Shown here piece by piece: positions 52,012-63,867 of a DNA stretch of 64,000 nucleotides (positions within the stretch are counted from its first letter, which is position 1; each line of letters opens with the position of its first letter). The DNA is from Lyngbya confervoides BDU141951. Its GTDB lineage: Bacteria > Cyanobacteriota > Cyanobacteriia > Thermosynechococcales > Thermosynechococcaceae. A model generated the notes under the pieces. That model made no database searches. It was given only the letters and a program-made list of their open reading frames with translations, and was not told the DNA's origin. The stretch lies in NCBI RefSeq assembly GCF_000817775.3, contig NZ_JTHE03000079.1:66528-130527 (forward strand), read 5' to 3'. A program made the position numbers and the translations under genes.

Positions 52012-53910
52012 ATGCGGTATTGGCTAGGGTCTACCCCGACCAAACAACCTCTGAAACAACAGGTCTGGTTATGGTTGCTTCCTAGCTTACTGGGAGGGTG
52101 GCTGTGGACAGAAATAGCCCAGGCGGCAGAGTTGCAGTTTTGGCGCTTCGAACCGGCTCAAAATCGGCTTGTCTTCAGTACCGATGTTTCGGTTCAGCCC
52201 CAGGTGCAGCTGATTCCAGATCCCACGCGCTTGGTGGTGGACCTGCCTGGAATTCAGCTGCGACAACCCACTGTGCGTCAAAGCTTGTCAGGCACCGTCC
52301 GTTCGGTCCGGGTTGGCCAGTTCGACAACTTTACCACTCGAATTGTGGTGGAACTTGATCCTGCTTACGTTGTGGACCCCAACCAGGTCAAAGTGGAAGG
52401 CACTTCGGGCAATAATTGGTCCATTGCGCTACCCACGCCTCAACGCATTGGGAGTACCCTGACGAGATCGCCTGTGTCTCCAGAGGCAGTGCAGACGCCG
52501 ATTCTTCCCAGCCCCCCTTCCCCCGCTCAAAGGGCCACACCCCCTCGCGACACCGCCCCCCCTGAGATTTCTGCGCGCCCTGATCAGCCGGGATTAGAGG
52601 ATATTTCCATCACCCAGGATGGGCTGTTTTTCAAAACCACGGGGAACACGCCGGAGGTCTCTGTCCAACGCAGTCGAAATCGTCGCCAGGTGGTTGTGAC
52701 CCTGCGCGGATTGACGGCCAACCCCGAACTGACCCGGCGCACCTTTAATCCAGACTACTTTGGCATCCAACAACTGAAGGTTCGGCAGTCCCAGAATAGT
52801 CCATCCCAGACGGAAGTAGTCCTGGATGTCTCTCGATCTAGCCCTAACTGGTTTGCAAGCGTCAGTCGCTTTGGGGGCGTCAGCGTCTTACCCCAGGTGC
52901 GCGATCGCGCCCCACGTCCCACCAGCACCGTGAGCCTCTTGCAGGGAGAGACCCCCCAGGCTCCGGCCGCCACCTCACTGGCTCAGGTCACCCAGGTGCG
53001 GGCTGTGCAGCTCGGAGGCGATCAAATGCTGGTGCAGGCCGATCGACCCATTTCCTACCTGACAGCCTGGGAAGGATCGCAATATCGCCTCACCATTCGT
53101 GCGGCCCAACTTGCCTCTGGAGTGCAGCCACCACGGGTGGGCCTTGGCAGCCCCCTGAGTGCGGTCCAGTTCCGCCAGGATCAAACCGGGCTTTCAATTC
53201 TCTCAACCCCCGCCACAGGAGTGAGAATTGTGGGTGTCCAGCGGCGCTCCTCCGATTCCATTATTCTGCGGTTGGCCCGCGCCGGTTCTCCCGCCTCCAC
53301 CGTCCAAATTCCAACGCCCGCGCCGACGCCCACAGCCCCCACGACTCCCCTACCTCGACCGGGGCGCAAGGTGGTGGTCATTGACCCTGGCCATGGTGGC
53401 AGAGATCCTGGGGCCATTGGGATTAATGGTCTTCGGGAAACCAATGTGGTTTTGCCGATTTCCCTGGACGTTTCCAGAATTTTGCAACAGCAAGGATTAA
53501 CGGTCTACCTAACCCGCACCGATGAGCGTGAGATTGATCTTGAACCGCGTGTGTCCCTGGCAGAGCGGGTGCGAGCTGATGTATTTGTGAGCATTCATGC
53601 CAATGCCATCAGCATGAGTCGGCCCGACGTGAATGGGCTAGAAACCTACTATGCTCCGGGGTCATCCGCCGGGGCCAGACTTGCCCAAAGCATTCACAAT
53701 AGCGTTTTGGGATCGATTAATATGGGCGATCGCGGCGTGCGGTCCGCTCGATTTTACGTCATTCGCCGCACCTCCATGCCTGCCGCGCTGGTAGAAACGG
53801 GGTTTGTCACCGGCGCCATTGACAATCCTCGTCTGGCTGATCCAGCCTTCCGTCGTCAAATGGCCGAGGCCATTGCCCGCGGTATTCTACGCTATCTCTC
53901 CGGCTCTTAA
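52012..53910 (+). CDS. amiC: N-acetylmuramoyl-L-alanine amidase with AMIN domain
   Basis: 632 aa. A signal peptide (about 1-38, hydrophobic WLWLLPSLLGGWLWTEIAQA) is followed by an AMIN domain (LQFWRFEPAQNRLVFSTDVS, TRLVVDLPGIQL) and a long linker with a possible second AMIN-like region (about 205-300). The zinc amidase_3 domain is C-terminal (about 455-630): VVIDPGHGGRDPGAIG, ETNVVLPISL, FVSIHANAIS and PAALVETGFV supply the zinc ligands and catalytic Glu. It cleaves peptide side chains from peptidoglycan during cell division and envelope growth. Confidence 0.93.
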   Translation: MRYWLGSTPTKQPLKQQVWLWLLPSLLGGWLWTEIAQAAELQFWRFEPAQNRLVFSTDVSVQPQVQLIPDPTRLVVDLPGIQLRQPTVRQSLSGTVRSVRVGQFDNFTTRIVVELDPAYVVDPNQVKVEGTSGNNWSIALPTPQRIGSTLTRSPVSPEAVQTPILPSPPSPAQRATPPRDTAPPEISARPDQPGLEDISITQDGLFFKTTGNTPEVSVQRSRNRRQVVVTLRGLTANPELTRRTFNPDYFGIQQLKVRQSQNSPSQTEVVLDVSRSSPNWFASVSRFGGVSVLPQVRDRAPRPTSTVSLLQGETPQAPAATSLAQVTQVRAVQLGGDQMLVQADRPISYLTAWEGSQYRLTIRAAQLASGVQPPRVGLGSPLSAVQFRQDQTGLSILSTPATGVRIVGVQRRSSDSIILRLARAGSPASTVQIPTPAPTPTAPTTPLPRPGRKVVVIDPGHGGRDPGAIGINGLRETNVVLPISLDVSRILQQQGLTVYLTRTDEREIDLEPRVSLAERVRADVFVSIHANAISMSRPDVNGLETYYAPGSSAGARLAQSIHNSVLGSINMGDRGVRSARFYVIRRTSMPAALVETGFVTGAIDNPRLADPAFRRQMAEAIARGILRYLSGS

Positions 53911-53936
53911 GGCAGTCAGGGATCCGTGATTGACTC

Positions 53937-54527
53937 GTGAATTTTTTGGCCCATCTCTATCTGGCGGAGGACTCCGAGGATCTGATGCTGGGCGGTCTCT
54001 ACGGAGATTTCATGAAGGGAGTGCAGATCCAAACCTTCCCGCCTGGGATTCAGCGGGGCATTCGATTACACCAGTATATTGATGGCCAAACTGATGCCCA
54101 CCCGGTCTTTCGCCGCAGCAAGCGACGGATTGCGGCGCCGCGGCGGCGGTTTTCTGGGATTCTAGTGGATATTTTTTACGATCATTTTTTAGCGGTTCAC
54201 TGGGAGGACTATGCTGCGATGCCCCTATCCCCCTTTGTGGAGCGCGTGTACGCGCTGCTTGCAGCCCAAGGGGCTAATTTACCAGGACCGTTACAGCGGG
54301 TGGCTCCCCGTCTCATTCAAGAGGACTGGCTCTCATCCTATGCCAGTTTGAAGGGAATCGCGCTTACCCTCCAGCGCCTTACCCTCCGGATCACTCGTGA
54401 GAACTCGGTGCATCTTGGACTGGAAGATTTGCTCCGGAACTATCAGGAGTTAGAACAGGACTTCAGGCTATTTTTTCCAGAACTCCAGGCCTCCGTTCGC
54501 AGCTTCAGAACCGCTGACTTTGCCTGA
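53937..54527 (+). CDS. acpH: ACP phosphodiesterase (AcpH, DUF479 family)
   Basis: 196 aa starting at GTG 53937; the family N-terminus MNFLAHLYLA begins exactly there. It removes the 4'-phosphopantetheine arm from acyl carrier protein in E. coli. GGLYGDFMKG, GIRLHQYIDGQTDAHPVF and DIFYDHFLAVHW carry the conserved His/Asp metal residues. Its last 23 bases overlap the CapA-like gene on the opposite strand. Confidence 0.88.
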   Translation: MNFLAHLYLAEDSEDLMLGGLYGDFMKGVQIQTFPPGIQRGIRLHQYIDGQTDAHPVFRRSKRRIAAPRRRFSGILVDIFYDHFLAVHWEDYAAMPLSPFVERVYALLAAQGANLPGPLQRVAPRLIQEDWLSSYASLKGIALTLQRLTLRITRENSVHLGLEDLLRNYQELEQDFRLFFPELQASVRSFRTADFA

Positions 54528-55638
54528 GGCTGAGAGGGGACGGACAGCCGGGGCAAGAGGTTCCCAGGGGCAGAATGATCCCTTGATCATTTTGGATCTG
54601 CATCACGGTGCCCAGTTCGGCGGATTTTTGCTGGAGATCACGGAGCAGGGTTTCAGCCCGAGTTCCCCGTAATCGATAGGGACGAATCACATCGCAGCCT
54701 TTGCCAGCAATCGGCAACACCGTAATGGTGCGGACTGCCCGAGGCTCTAGCGTCACCTGGACCAGCATATTGTCGGTCCAGCCGGGTCTGCCGTAGGAAA
54801 AAGCCAGATTACCCAGGGAATAAAGAATCGGCTTGCCCTGGTGTAGCTCAATGCCGTAGGGGAGAGGGGGATGATGTCCAACAATAATGTCTGCTCCAGT
54901 CTCGATTAGCCGATGGGCGAAGGCTCGCATCTGGGGAGAAGGCCGAGCCTGGCCAATCTGTCCCCAGTGCAGCGAAACCACGACGGTCTCCACCTGCGAT
55001 CGCACCCGGAGAATATCTGCCTGGATCAGCCGAGGGATCAGGGGGGCCGCCCCAGGACGCGTGGAGGTGGCCAGGCCTTGGAGAGAATTGTCCGTGGCGG
55101 TGTACGCGAGAAATGCCGTGCGACCGTTTCGGTGGGCAAGAATGGCTGGCTGGCGAGCCTGGGTCAGGGAAGCCCCGGTCCCCACCGTCCGCAAATTGGC
55201 GGCGGCCAAGGTGTGCAGGGTGTGCAGCACTCCAGGTTCCCCGGCATCAAAGGCGTGGTTGTTTGCCGTAGACACCACATCAATGCCAGCCTGCTGAAGC
55301 AGTAAGGCCAGGTTAGGATGGGCTTGGAAGGTGGGGGCCCAGAAGAGTGAAGACTGGCTGCCGGGGGGGGCAATCGGTGTTTCCAAGTTAACAAACGCAA
55401 GATCGGCTGACTGCAAAAGATCGATCAGGTCGGAAAAAAGGGGGGCAGCCTGAGTGAACCGGTTGACAGGCAAGGGAGGGCAGGCCAAGGTAGCGTTACC
55501 GTTCTTCACCAATGGCAGCTGGATGGTTTCGGTCCAAGCGATATCCCCCCCAAAGATGAACGTACTGGGCTGGCTTTGGCAGGGGTGAGGCCAGAGAGCC
55601 AGGGTTGTCGCTGCGAAACGTAGCAGTTTACAAATCAT
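54505..55638 (-). CDS. CapA-family exported metallophosphoesterase-like protein
   Basis: 377 aa from ATG 55638 (MICKLLRFAATTLALWPHPC), chosen because it starts a signal peptide; a GTG at 55755 is in frame but adds Pro/Arg/Ser-rich sequence unlike the family. PGA_cap/CapA signatures: FIFGGDIAWTET, FVNLETPIAPPGSQ, VVSTANNHAFDAGEPGVLHT, VVVSLHWGQIG, IIVGHHPPLPYGIEL, YSLGNLAFSY. These resemble calcineurin-like metal-binding loops. CapA relatives act in poly-gamma-glutamate capsule synthesis, but capsule genes are absent here, so a general envelope phosphoesterase is a fair alternative. Confidence 0.85.
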   Translation of the reverse strand: MICKLLRFAATTLALWPHPCQSQPSTFIFGGDIAWTETIQLPLVKNGNATLACPPLPVNRFTQAAPLFSDLIDLLQSADLAFVNLETPIAPPGSQSSLFWAPTFQAHPNLALLLQQAGIDVVSTANNHAFDAGEPGVLHTLHTLAAANLRTVGTGASLTQARQPAILAHRNGRTAFLAYTATDNSLQGLATSTRPGAAPLIPRLIQADILRVRSQVETVVVSLHWGQIGQARPSPQMRAFAHRLIETGADIIVGHHPPLPYGIELHQGKPILYSLGNLAFSYGRPGWTDNMLVQVTLEPRAVRTITVLPIAGKGCDVIRPYRLRGTRAETLLRDLQQKSAELGTVMQIQNDQGIILPLGTSCPGCPSPLSLRQSQRF

Positions 55639-55837
55639 CAACTGGCGAAACGGTCGTGCCGAACGGCCCTGTCCCCAAGGCGAAGGCGCGCCCCCATCTA
55701 GTGACCTTCGTGGGTTTGAAGAGGGGTGATAAACTCGTTGCAAGCAAAAGTGCACGGGGCTCTTGTTCCTTGGGACAAGGGAGGGGGTAGATGGGAGTGT
55801 TCAGGTTATAGCAGGCGATTGTTGAGGTTTTCCGACG

Positions 55838-57358
55838 GTGTCAAATCCAATTCGTTTATTTCCAAACGCTCTCGTTCCTTTGGCTCAACTTGACGTCACA
55901 GAGCCAGAGGCGGCCCAGAACGGGATTGCACTTTCTGATAATACCCGCGTGGGTCCCTATAGCGTTTTACTCAAGGATGCGTTTGAACGGGCTAGGCCGG
56001 GGCAGGTGCTGGACCTGACACAGGGCGAGGGCAGCCTCGGTGAGCGGTTTGATCTGGTGGCCCTGACGCGCCCCTTGAGTCTGGCGGAGCAGCGTCAGGG
56101 GCTACAGCAGATTCCAGTCACCCGTGAAAAAATTGCCATCATTGTGGGACCTGACAATCCCTTTCAAGGCAGCCTTTCCCTGGCGCAAGTTGCCAAAATT
56201 TTTAAAGGGGAAATTCAAAACTGGCAGCAGGTGGGAGGCCCTGATCGGGCAATTCAGCTGATCCATCGACCCGAGTCTAATTCGGCCCGGCAAGCCTTGG
56301 ATCGCTATTCAACCTTACTGCCCGTTACAGCGACGGATACCGTCATTCCAGAGGATCGAACCTCGGTCCTGATCGAGGCGCTGGGAGAGGGCGGCATTGG
56401 CTATGCCCCCGCCAGTGAAGTTCAAGATCAAGTCGATGCTCGGGTGGTGCGCATTGACGGGGTCAGCGTTGATAATCCCCTCTATCCCTTTTCCCAGCCA
56501 CTGAATTACGTCTACGCCAATGCCCAAAATCCTCAGGTTCAAGACTTCTTGACGTTTCTCTCCTCAGCCGAGGCCCAAGACGCCCTGGAGTTTGCCCAGC
56601 GCCAGCCTGCGGACCCCACCCGTCTGCCCCTGGCCCCCCAGCTGGATCAGTTACAGGCTCCCAGCGAGGGCAAGGCTGAAGTTCCCCGCTCCGAAGAAGT
56701 CAACACGAACCTCTCAGCCCCCCCGACTTCGGCCCCCCCGGCTTCGGCTCCCCCGGCGCGAAGTCCGCTCCTGTACGAAGTCCTCCCGCTGTTCATCCTA
56801 GCCCTGGGACTGGGGATGATAGGGTGGTTAGCCGCCATGCGCGTGAAGCTAGAGGCAAAACGGCGGCGATCGCCGCGACCGGCCCCGAATTATGCGGCCC
56901 GGCTCCAGGCCCAAGGGCTACGAACAACACCATCAAAGTCGGCCCCGACGCAGACGGCAACCGTCCCGACATCAACGGCCACGGCTTCAAAGCAGCCATC
57001 CACCCAGGATCGATCAATGGATACGGTGATCCAGGCGGGGGAGCCCCCCCAACGGTCGGAACCAGCCCCGAAATCTGTGCATCCAGGGCATCAGCCGGAT
57101 ATCGACGCCGTAGACGAGGATGCCACCGTTCTACAGGGCTTCTTTGAGCCGCCAGACCCGTCGGGACCAGAAACCGTTCTCCAGTCGGCAGACTGGGACC
57201 CCTTTATCGGGCAAGACGGTGATCAGTCTTGGGTTGGAGCACCCGAGCCTGAGACAGATTCCGCCAGCCGCAGCGGTCCTGGGAACCATAGCTCCTCTGC
57301 CCCTCAATCTCCGGGCTGGAAGGAAATGGTAGATCCCTGGGAGGACTTGAAGTCCTAA
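55838..57358 (+). CDS. Membrane-anchored PstS-like substrate-binding domain protein
   Basis: 506 aa from GTG 55838; TGA at 55823-55825 closes the frame upstream. Residues about 25-265 match a phosphate-binding-protein fold (PBP_like: IPVTREKIAIIVGPDNPFQG, LAQVAKIFKGEIQNWQQVGG, IQLIHRPESNSARQALDRY). A Ser/Ala/Pro-rich spacer (APPTSAPPASAPPARS) leads to one membrane helix (about 310-332) and a ~170-residue polar, Pro/Ser/Asp-rich tail. There is no N-terminal signal peptide, so the topology is unclear: either the binding domain is cytosolic and the tail is outside, or an export signal is missing. Function unknown. Confidence 0.78.
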   Translation: MSNPIRLFPNALVPLAQLDVTEPEAAQNGIALSDNTRVGPYSVLLKDAFERARPGQVLDLTQGEGSLGERFDLVALTRPLSLAEQRQGLQQIPVTREKIAIIVGPDNPFQGSLSLAQVAKIFKGEIQNWQQVGGPDRAIQLIHRPESNSARQALDRYSTLLPVTATDTVIPEDRTSVLIEALGEGGIGYAPASEVQDQVDARVVRIDGVSVDNPLYPFSQPLNYVYANAQNPQVQDFLTFLSSAEAQDALEFAQRQPADPTRLPLAPQLDQLQAPSEGKAEVPRSEEVNTNLSAPPTSAPPASAPPARSPLLYEVLPLFILALGLGMIGWLAAMRVKLEAKRRRSPRPAPNYAARLQAQGLRTTPSKSAPTQTATVPTSTATASKQPSTQDRSMDTVIQAGEPPQRSEPAPKSVHPGHQPDIDAVDEDATVLQGFFEPPDPSGPETVLQSADWDPFIGQDGDQSWVGAPEPETDSASRSGPGNHSSSAPQSPGWKEMVDPWEDLKS

Positions 57359-57387
57359 GACTTCAGAAGACTTCAGAAGACTTCAGA
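57358..57387. repeat. Three 10-bp tandem repeats at the gene end
   Basis: AGACTTCAGA is repeated three times (57358-57367, 57368-57377, 57378-57387), starting in the last base of the stop codon. Just inside the gene, AGGACTTGAAGTCCT is a palindrome. No function is evident. Confidence 0.8.
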
Positions 57388-57488
57388 AATCCCTTTCCCC
57401 ACCCCCTTGAGGATGTCATGGTTCATCTCACCACGTTCTAACGATAGAGGGGCAAGGCTTGCAAAGGATCGCCCCGTTATCTTCCCTA

Positions 57489-57512
57489 GATCCCCTTGTT
57501 TAGGGGGGGATT
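57489..57512. repeat. Intergenic stem of the C/G-run type
   Basis: GATCCCC (57489-57495) can pair with the GGGGGGAT run ending at 57511, across a short TTGTTTA loop. Similar CCCC...GGGG stems are common between cyanobacterial genes. It lies between the convergent PstS-like gene and hybrid kinase gene and may help end transcription. Confidence 0.4.
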
Positions 57513-57565
57513 AGGACGGAGGAGATTAGGCCATTGAGCCGCCCACAGGCATCATCAAAGACGGA

Positions 57566-59800
<2,235 letters not shown>

Positions 59801-59981
59801 GGCTTCAGCTTGGAGGGAGTCGCCTTTACGACGGTGCGAACAACAATCGAGCCGAGAGCAAAAAGAACTCCCCTTAGTTGTAGCCTGTCGAGCCAGTAAC
59901 CCAGGGAATGCACCAATTCCTTTAATCTTGAATAAAGATAAAGTTGCAGTCCTCTACAAATCGTAAGAGAGAAATTTCAGA

Positions 59982-62900
59982 ATGCATCGTTTAGCGGCCA
60001 TCCCCGGCGGGTTTGATCCGTCAACTCAGGCCGAAGGCGTCATTTTTATTGATCAAACGCCGGCCCCCATCGTGATTTTGACCGCTGCGGATACCGACAT
60101 TCAGATGCTCGCGGCGGCCTTACCTACGCTGCCACCGAAGTTTCCGGCGGTGCGGGTTGTCAATCTGCTACAGCTCCAGCAGCAGATCACCCTCGACACC
60201 TATGCTGAAGCGGTGCTAGAGCAGGCACAGGTCATCATTGTGCGGCTTCTGGGAGGAAAAGCCTACTGGCCCTATGGCCTGGAAGTGATCCAGGACACTG
60301 CGGCTAAAACCCAGGCCGATCTCTGGGTTTTGCCAGGAGATGAGCACCCGGATCTAAGCTTGATGGATTGCTCAACCGTGGCCTGGCAGGACCTCAATCA
60401 GTTCTGGCGCTATTGGCTAGAGGGAGGCATCGAGAATCTTTGTCAGGGTCTTCAGTTTGTGGCCAATCGGAGCTTACAAGGGGCCTTTACCCCAGCGGCC
60501 CCCCAAAAAATTCCCCGGGTAGGCGTCCTGGCGGATGTCGCTCCGTCTCCGGTGGATCGGCCCTGGGGATGTGCCGCAGTGCTGTTTTACCGCGCCCATT
60601 ATCTGGCCGGGAATCTGAGCCCCATTCGTGCCCTCTGTCAGGCCTTAGCACAGCAGGGCCTAGTTGCGTTGCCCATTTATGTGCAGTCGTTGCAAGATCC
60701 TGAGGTGCAGCAGCAGGTTCTTCAACTGATTCACACTCAGTCTCAGTCGGGAGCGCCCGTGGCGGTGATGGTGAATACCACGAGCTTTTCCCTGGCGAGG
60801 ATCTCGGGGGAAACGCTGAATTTATCCCTGTGGAAACAACTCAACATCCCAATCTTGCAGGCGATTTGCAGCAGCGGCACGGAGATCCAGTGGCAGCAAC
60901 AGCTCCGTGGACTTTCTCCCCGAGATATGGCAATGAATGTGGCCCTGCCGGAGGTGGATGGTCGAATTATTAGCCGCGCAATTTCCTTCAAAGGTGTAGA
61001 GCACTTTACCCAGGGGCTGGAAACAGCGGTGGTGACCTACCAACCCGTGAGCGATCGCATTGAGTTTGTGGCTGCCCTGGCCAAGGGCTGGGGGAAACTC
61101 CGGCAAACTCCGGTGGATCAAAAACGCGTGGCACTGGTGCTGGCCAACTATCCCAATCGAGATGGACGGCTGGCAAACGGAGTGGGCTTAGATACTCCCA
61201 CCAGCTGTGTACGCATCCTACAGGCCCTGGATCAAGCGGGTTATTTCCTTTCCTCTGTGCCGGCTGATTCAGAGGCGCTCATGCAGGCGTTAACCGCTGG
61301 TATCACCAATGATCCCGAGGGCCGGGACTGGCGACCCGTGCATCAGTCCCTTTCCCAGCAGGATTATCTAGCGTATTTTTCGCAACTCCCGGAGGCGGTG
61401 CAGCGGGGCATTTGCGATCGCTGGGGGGCACCGGATCCGGCAGCGATCGGCTTTCCCATTGCCGGACTCAATCTGGGCCATGTGTTTGTCGGCATTCAGC
61501 CGGCAAGGGGCTACGACCTTGATCCTAGCTTGAACTATCATGCCCCAGATTTAGTCCCGCCCCATGCCTATCTGGCCTTTTATTTCTGGTTGCGGCACCA
61601 GTTTCAGGTTCAGGCAGTGGTGCATGTGGGCAAGCATGGCAATCTGGAGTGGCTCCCTGGTAAGAGCATTGCCCTATCACAAAACTGTTACCCGGAGGCG
61701 GTGTTGGGACCCTTGCCCCACCTTTATCCCTTTATCGTCAATGATCCGGGGGAGGGGGCCCAGGCAAAGCGGCGGTCCCAGGCCGTCATTATTGATCATC
61801 TCACCCCGCCCCTGACCCGCGCAGAACTCTATGGTCCTTTGCAAACGTTAGAAGCCCTCATTGATGAATATTACGATGCCCAGGCCCTCGATCCGCGCCG
61901 CCTGTCCGTCATCCGCGATCGCATTCTGGCCCTGATTGCCCAGGAGCAGCTGCACTACGACTTAGGGTTGAGCGCGTTAGGTTTGGGCACCCCAGAGGTC
62001 TCAGCCCCTTGTGATCTCGATGCATTCCTCAACCAGGCCGATGGCTATCTGTGTGAACTGAAGGAGGCCCAAATTCGAGACGGACTGCATATTTTTGGCC
62101 AATGTCCGCAGGGTCGGCAGCTGCGGGATTTAATTGTCTCCCTGGCTCGTTGTCCTGGCGCCCAGCGGCTTGGGTTAAGGGAAGCGATCGCCCAAGCTTG
62201 GTCTGTGGTCCTAGATCCAGGGGATCTGGGCGATCTGCTTTCGCCAGATCAGATCGATCGGTTTCGACAGCAGGGGGTTGAGGCTCCCCTGCGCAATCGC
62301 GGGGATGCGGTCGCACACCTAGAGGCAATGGCGGCGACACTGGTGGATCGCCTGCTGCAGGGAGATCCCCTCGAGTCCCTGATCAGCGGTGCGCCGCTGT
62401 TTCTCTCTCCCCAGGCCCCCCAGACACAGGGCCTCCGGGAAACCCTACAATGGCTACAAGCGGATTTGATTCCAGCCTTGCGCCAAACCCACGATGAAAT
62501 CACGGCGCTGGTGCGTGCCCTGGCCGGAGAATATATTCCCAGCGGTGCTTCTGGTGCTCCGACGCGGGGTCGGCCCGATGTGTTGCCCACCGGACGAAAT
62601 TTTTACTCGGTAGATATCCGCGCCCTGCCCACCGAAAGTGCCTGGGATGTTGGGCGAAGGGCAGCGGCGGCGGTAATTGAGCGCTATACCCAGGAGCAGG
62701 GGGAATATCCTAAAACCCTCGCCCTCTCGGTCTGGGGAACGGCCACGATGCGGACCGGGGGCGATGACATCGCCCAGGCTCTGGCACTGCTGGGCGTTCA
62801 GCCCCTTTGGGATGGCCCCTCGCGCCGGATGGTTGATTTCGAAATTATTCCCCTGACCGTACTGGGGCGTCCGCGGGTGGATGTCACCCTGCGCATCTCT

Positions 62901-63800
62901 GGCTTTTTCCGCGATGCGTTTCCCAATCTCATTCAGCTCTTTGACCAGGCCGTCCAGGCGGTGGCCCAACTGCAGGAGCCCGAGGATCAAAACCCGCTAG
63001 CGGCCAGGGTGAGCCTGGAAACCCAAACCTGGCTAGCAGAGGGGTTGTCCCTAGAGCAAGCCCAGCTGCGATCGCGCTTTCGAATTTTTGGATCTAAACC
63101 TGGAGCCTACGGGGCGGGACTGCAGGGGCTCATTGAGTCCCAAAATTGGATCAGTGATGGAGATCTGGCTCGGGCGTTTATGACCTGGAGCAGCTACGCC
63201 TACACTGGTCAGGCGGAGAGTCATGCCGCACCCGAGGCCTTGACCCGGCGTCTTGCGGGCCTGGAAATTGTGCTGCACAACCAGGATAACCGTGAGCATG
63301 ATGTACTAGATTCCGACGATTACTACCAGTTTCAAGGAGGACTCACCGCCGCGGTGCGATCGATCCAAGGGCAAAATCCCAAAACCTACTTTGGTGACCA
63401 CTCGCGGCCAGATCGTCCCACCGTGCGATCGCTTTCCGAGGAAATTGCGCGGGTTTACCGCTCTCGGGTGATCAATCCCAAGTGGATTCAGGGGGTCATG
63501 CGCCATGGATATAAAGGAGCCTTTGAAATGGCGGCAACGGTGGACTACCTGTTTGCCTACGATGCCGCAGCCCACTGCGCGGCTGATTTTATGTATGAGG
63601 GCATTGCCCACACCTATCTGCTGGATGAAACGGTGCAGGCCTTTGTGCGTGATTACAATCCCTGGGCACTGCGGGATATGGCCGAGCGGCTCTTGGAAGC
63701 CCACCAGCGAGGACTGTGGTCAGAGGCCAGCCCTGAACGGTTAGAGCAATTACGCAATCTCGTGCTGGAGGCTGAAGGGGTCATTGAGGCCAAACTGTAA
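59982..63800 (+). CDS. cobN: Cobaltochelatase subunit CobN
   Basis: 1272 aa, full length. CobN is the large subunit that inserts cobalt into hydrogenobyrinic acid a,c-diamide in cobalamin (vitamin B12) synthesis, together with ATPase subunits. MHRLAAIPGGFDPSTQ, APIVILTAADTDIQMLAAAL and PYGLEVIQD at the N-terminus separate it from ChlH (Mg chelatase). Later motifs include VVHVGKHGNLEWLPGKSIAL, GDHSRPDRPTVRSLSEEIA and RHGYKGAFEMAATVDYLFAY. No cobalamin riboswitch was seen in the 181-bp gap upstream. It is divergent from the hybrid kinase gene. Cyanobacteria often pair CobN with ChlI/ChlD-type subunits, which are not in the window. Confidence 0.95.
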   Translation: MHRLAAIPGGFDPSTQAEGVIFIDQTPAPIVILTAADTDIQMLAAALPTLPPKFPAVRVVNLLQLQQQITLDTYAEAVLEQAQVIIVRLLGGKAYWPYGLEVIQDTAAKTQADLWVLPGDEHPDLSLMDCSTVAWQDLNQFWRYWLEGGIENLCQGLQFVANRSLQGAFTPAAPQKIPRVGVLADVAPSPVDRPWGCAAVLFYRAHYLAGNLSPIRALCQALAQQGLVALPIYVQSLQDPEVQQQVLQLIHTQSQSGAPVAVMVNTTSFSLARISGETLNLSLWKQLNIPILQAICSSGTEIQWQQQLRGLSPRDMAMNVALPEVDGRIISRAISFKGVEHFTQGLETAVVTYQPVSDRIEFVAALAKGWGKLRQTPVDQKRVALVLANYPNRDGRLANGVGLDTPTSCVRILQALDQAGYFLSSVPADSEALMQALTAGITNDPEGRDWRPVHQSLSQQDYLAYFSQLPEAVQRGICDRWGAPDPAAIGFPIAGLNLGHVFVGIQPARGYDLDPSLNYHAPDLVPPHAYLAFYFWLRHQFQVQAVVHVGKHGNLEWLPGKSIALSQNCYPEAVLGPLPHLYPFIVNDPGEGAQAKRRSQAVIIDHLTPPLTRAELYGPLQTLEALIDEYYDAQALDPRRLSVIRDRILALIAQEQLHYDLGLSALGLGTPEVSAPCDLDAFLNQADGYLCELKEAQIRDGLHIFGQCPQGRQLRDLIVSLARCPGAQRLGLREAIAQAWSVVLDPGDLGDLLSPDQIDRFRQQGVEAPLRNRGDAVAHLEAMAATLVDRLLQGDPLESLISGAPLFLSPQAPQTQGLRETLQWLQADLIPALRQTHDEITALVRALAGEYIPSGASGAPTRGRPDVLPTGRNFYSVDIRALPTESAWDVGRRAAAAVIERYTQEQGEYPKTLALSVWGTATMRTGGDDIAQALALLGVQPLWDGPSRRMVDFEIIPLTVLGRPRVDVTLRISGFFRDAFPNLIQLFDQAVQAVAQLQEPEDQNPLAARVSLETQTWLAEGLSLEQAQLRSRFRIFGSKPGAYGAGLQGLIESQNWISDGDLARAFMTWSSYAYTGQAESHAAPEALTRRLAGLEIVLHNQDNREHDVLDSDDYYQFQGGLTAAVRSIQGQNPKTYFGDHSRPDRPTVRSLSEEIARVYRSRVINPKWIQGVMRHGYKGAFEMAATVDYLFAYDAAAHCAADFMYEGIAHTYLLDETVQAFVRDYNPWALRDMAERLLEAHQRGLWSEASPERLEQLRNLVLEAEGVIEAKL

Positions 63801-63867
63801 CCTGGCCCGCACGGCCTGCCCCCCTAGAATGTTGGCTGATGGCTTGACCAATGGCAGGAGACTGGGC

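Noticed and set aside
53937-55638. A frameshifted single gene across acpH and the CapA-like gene
   Set aside because: They are on opposite strands, each with complete family motifs; the 23-base overlap is at their 3' ends.
57358-57387. CRISPR-like repeats
   Set aside because: The three 10-bp units are directly adjacent with no spacers.
59801-59981. Cobalamin riboswitch before cobN
   Set aside because: I looked for the conserved B12-box elements and did not find them; the gap is only 181 bp and AT-rich.
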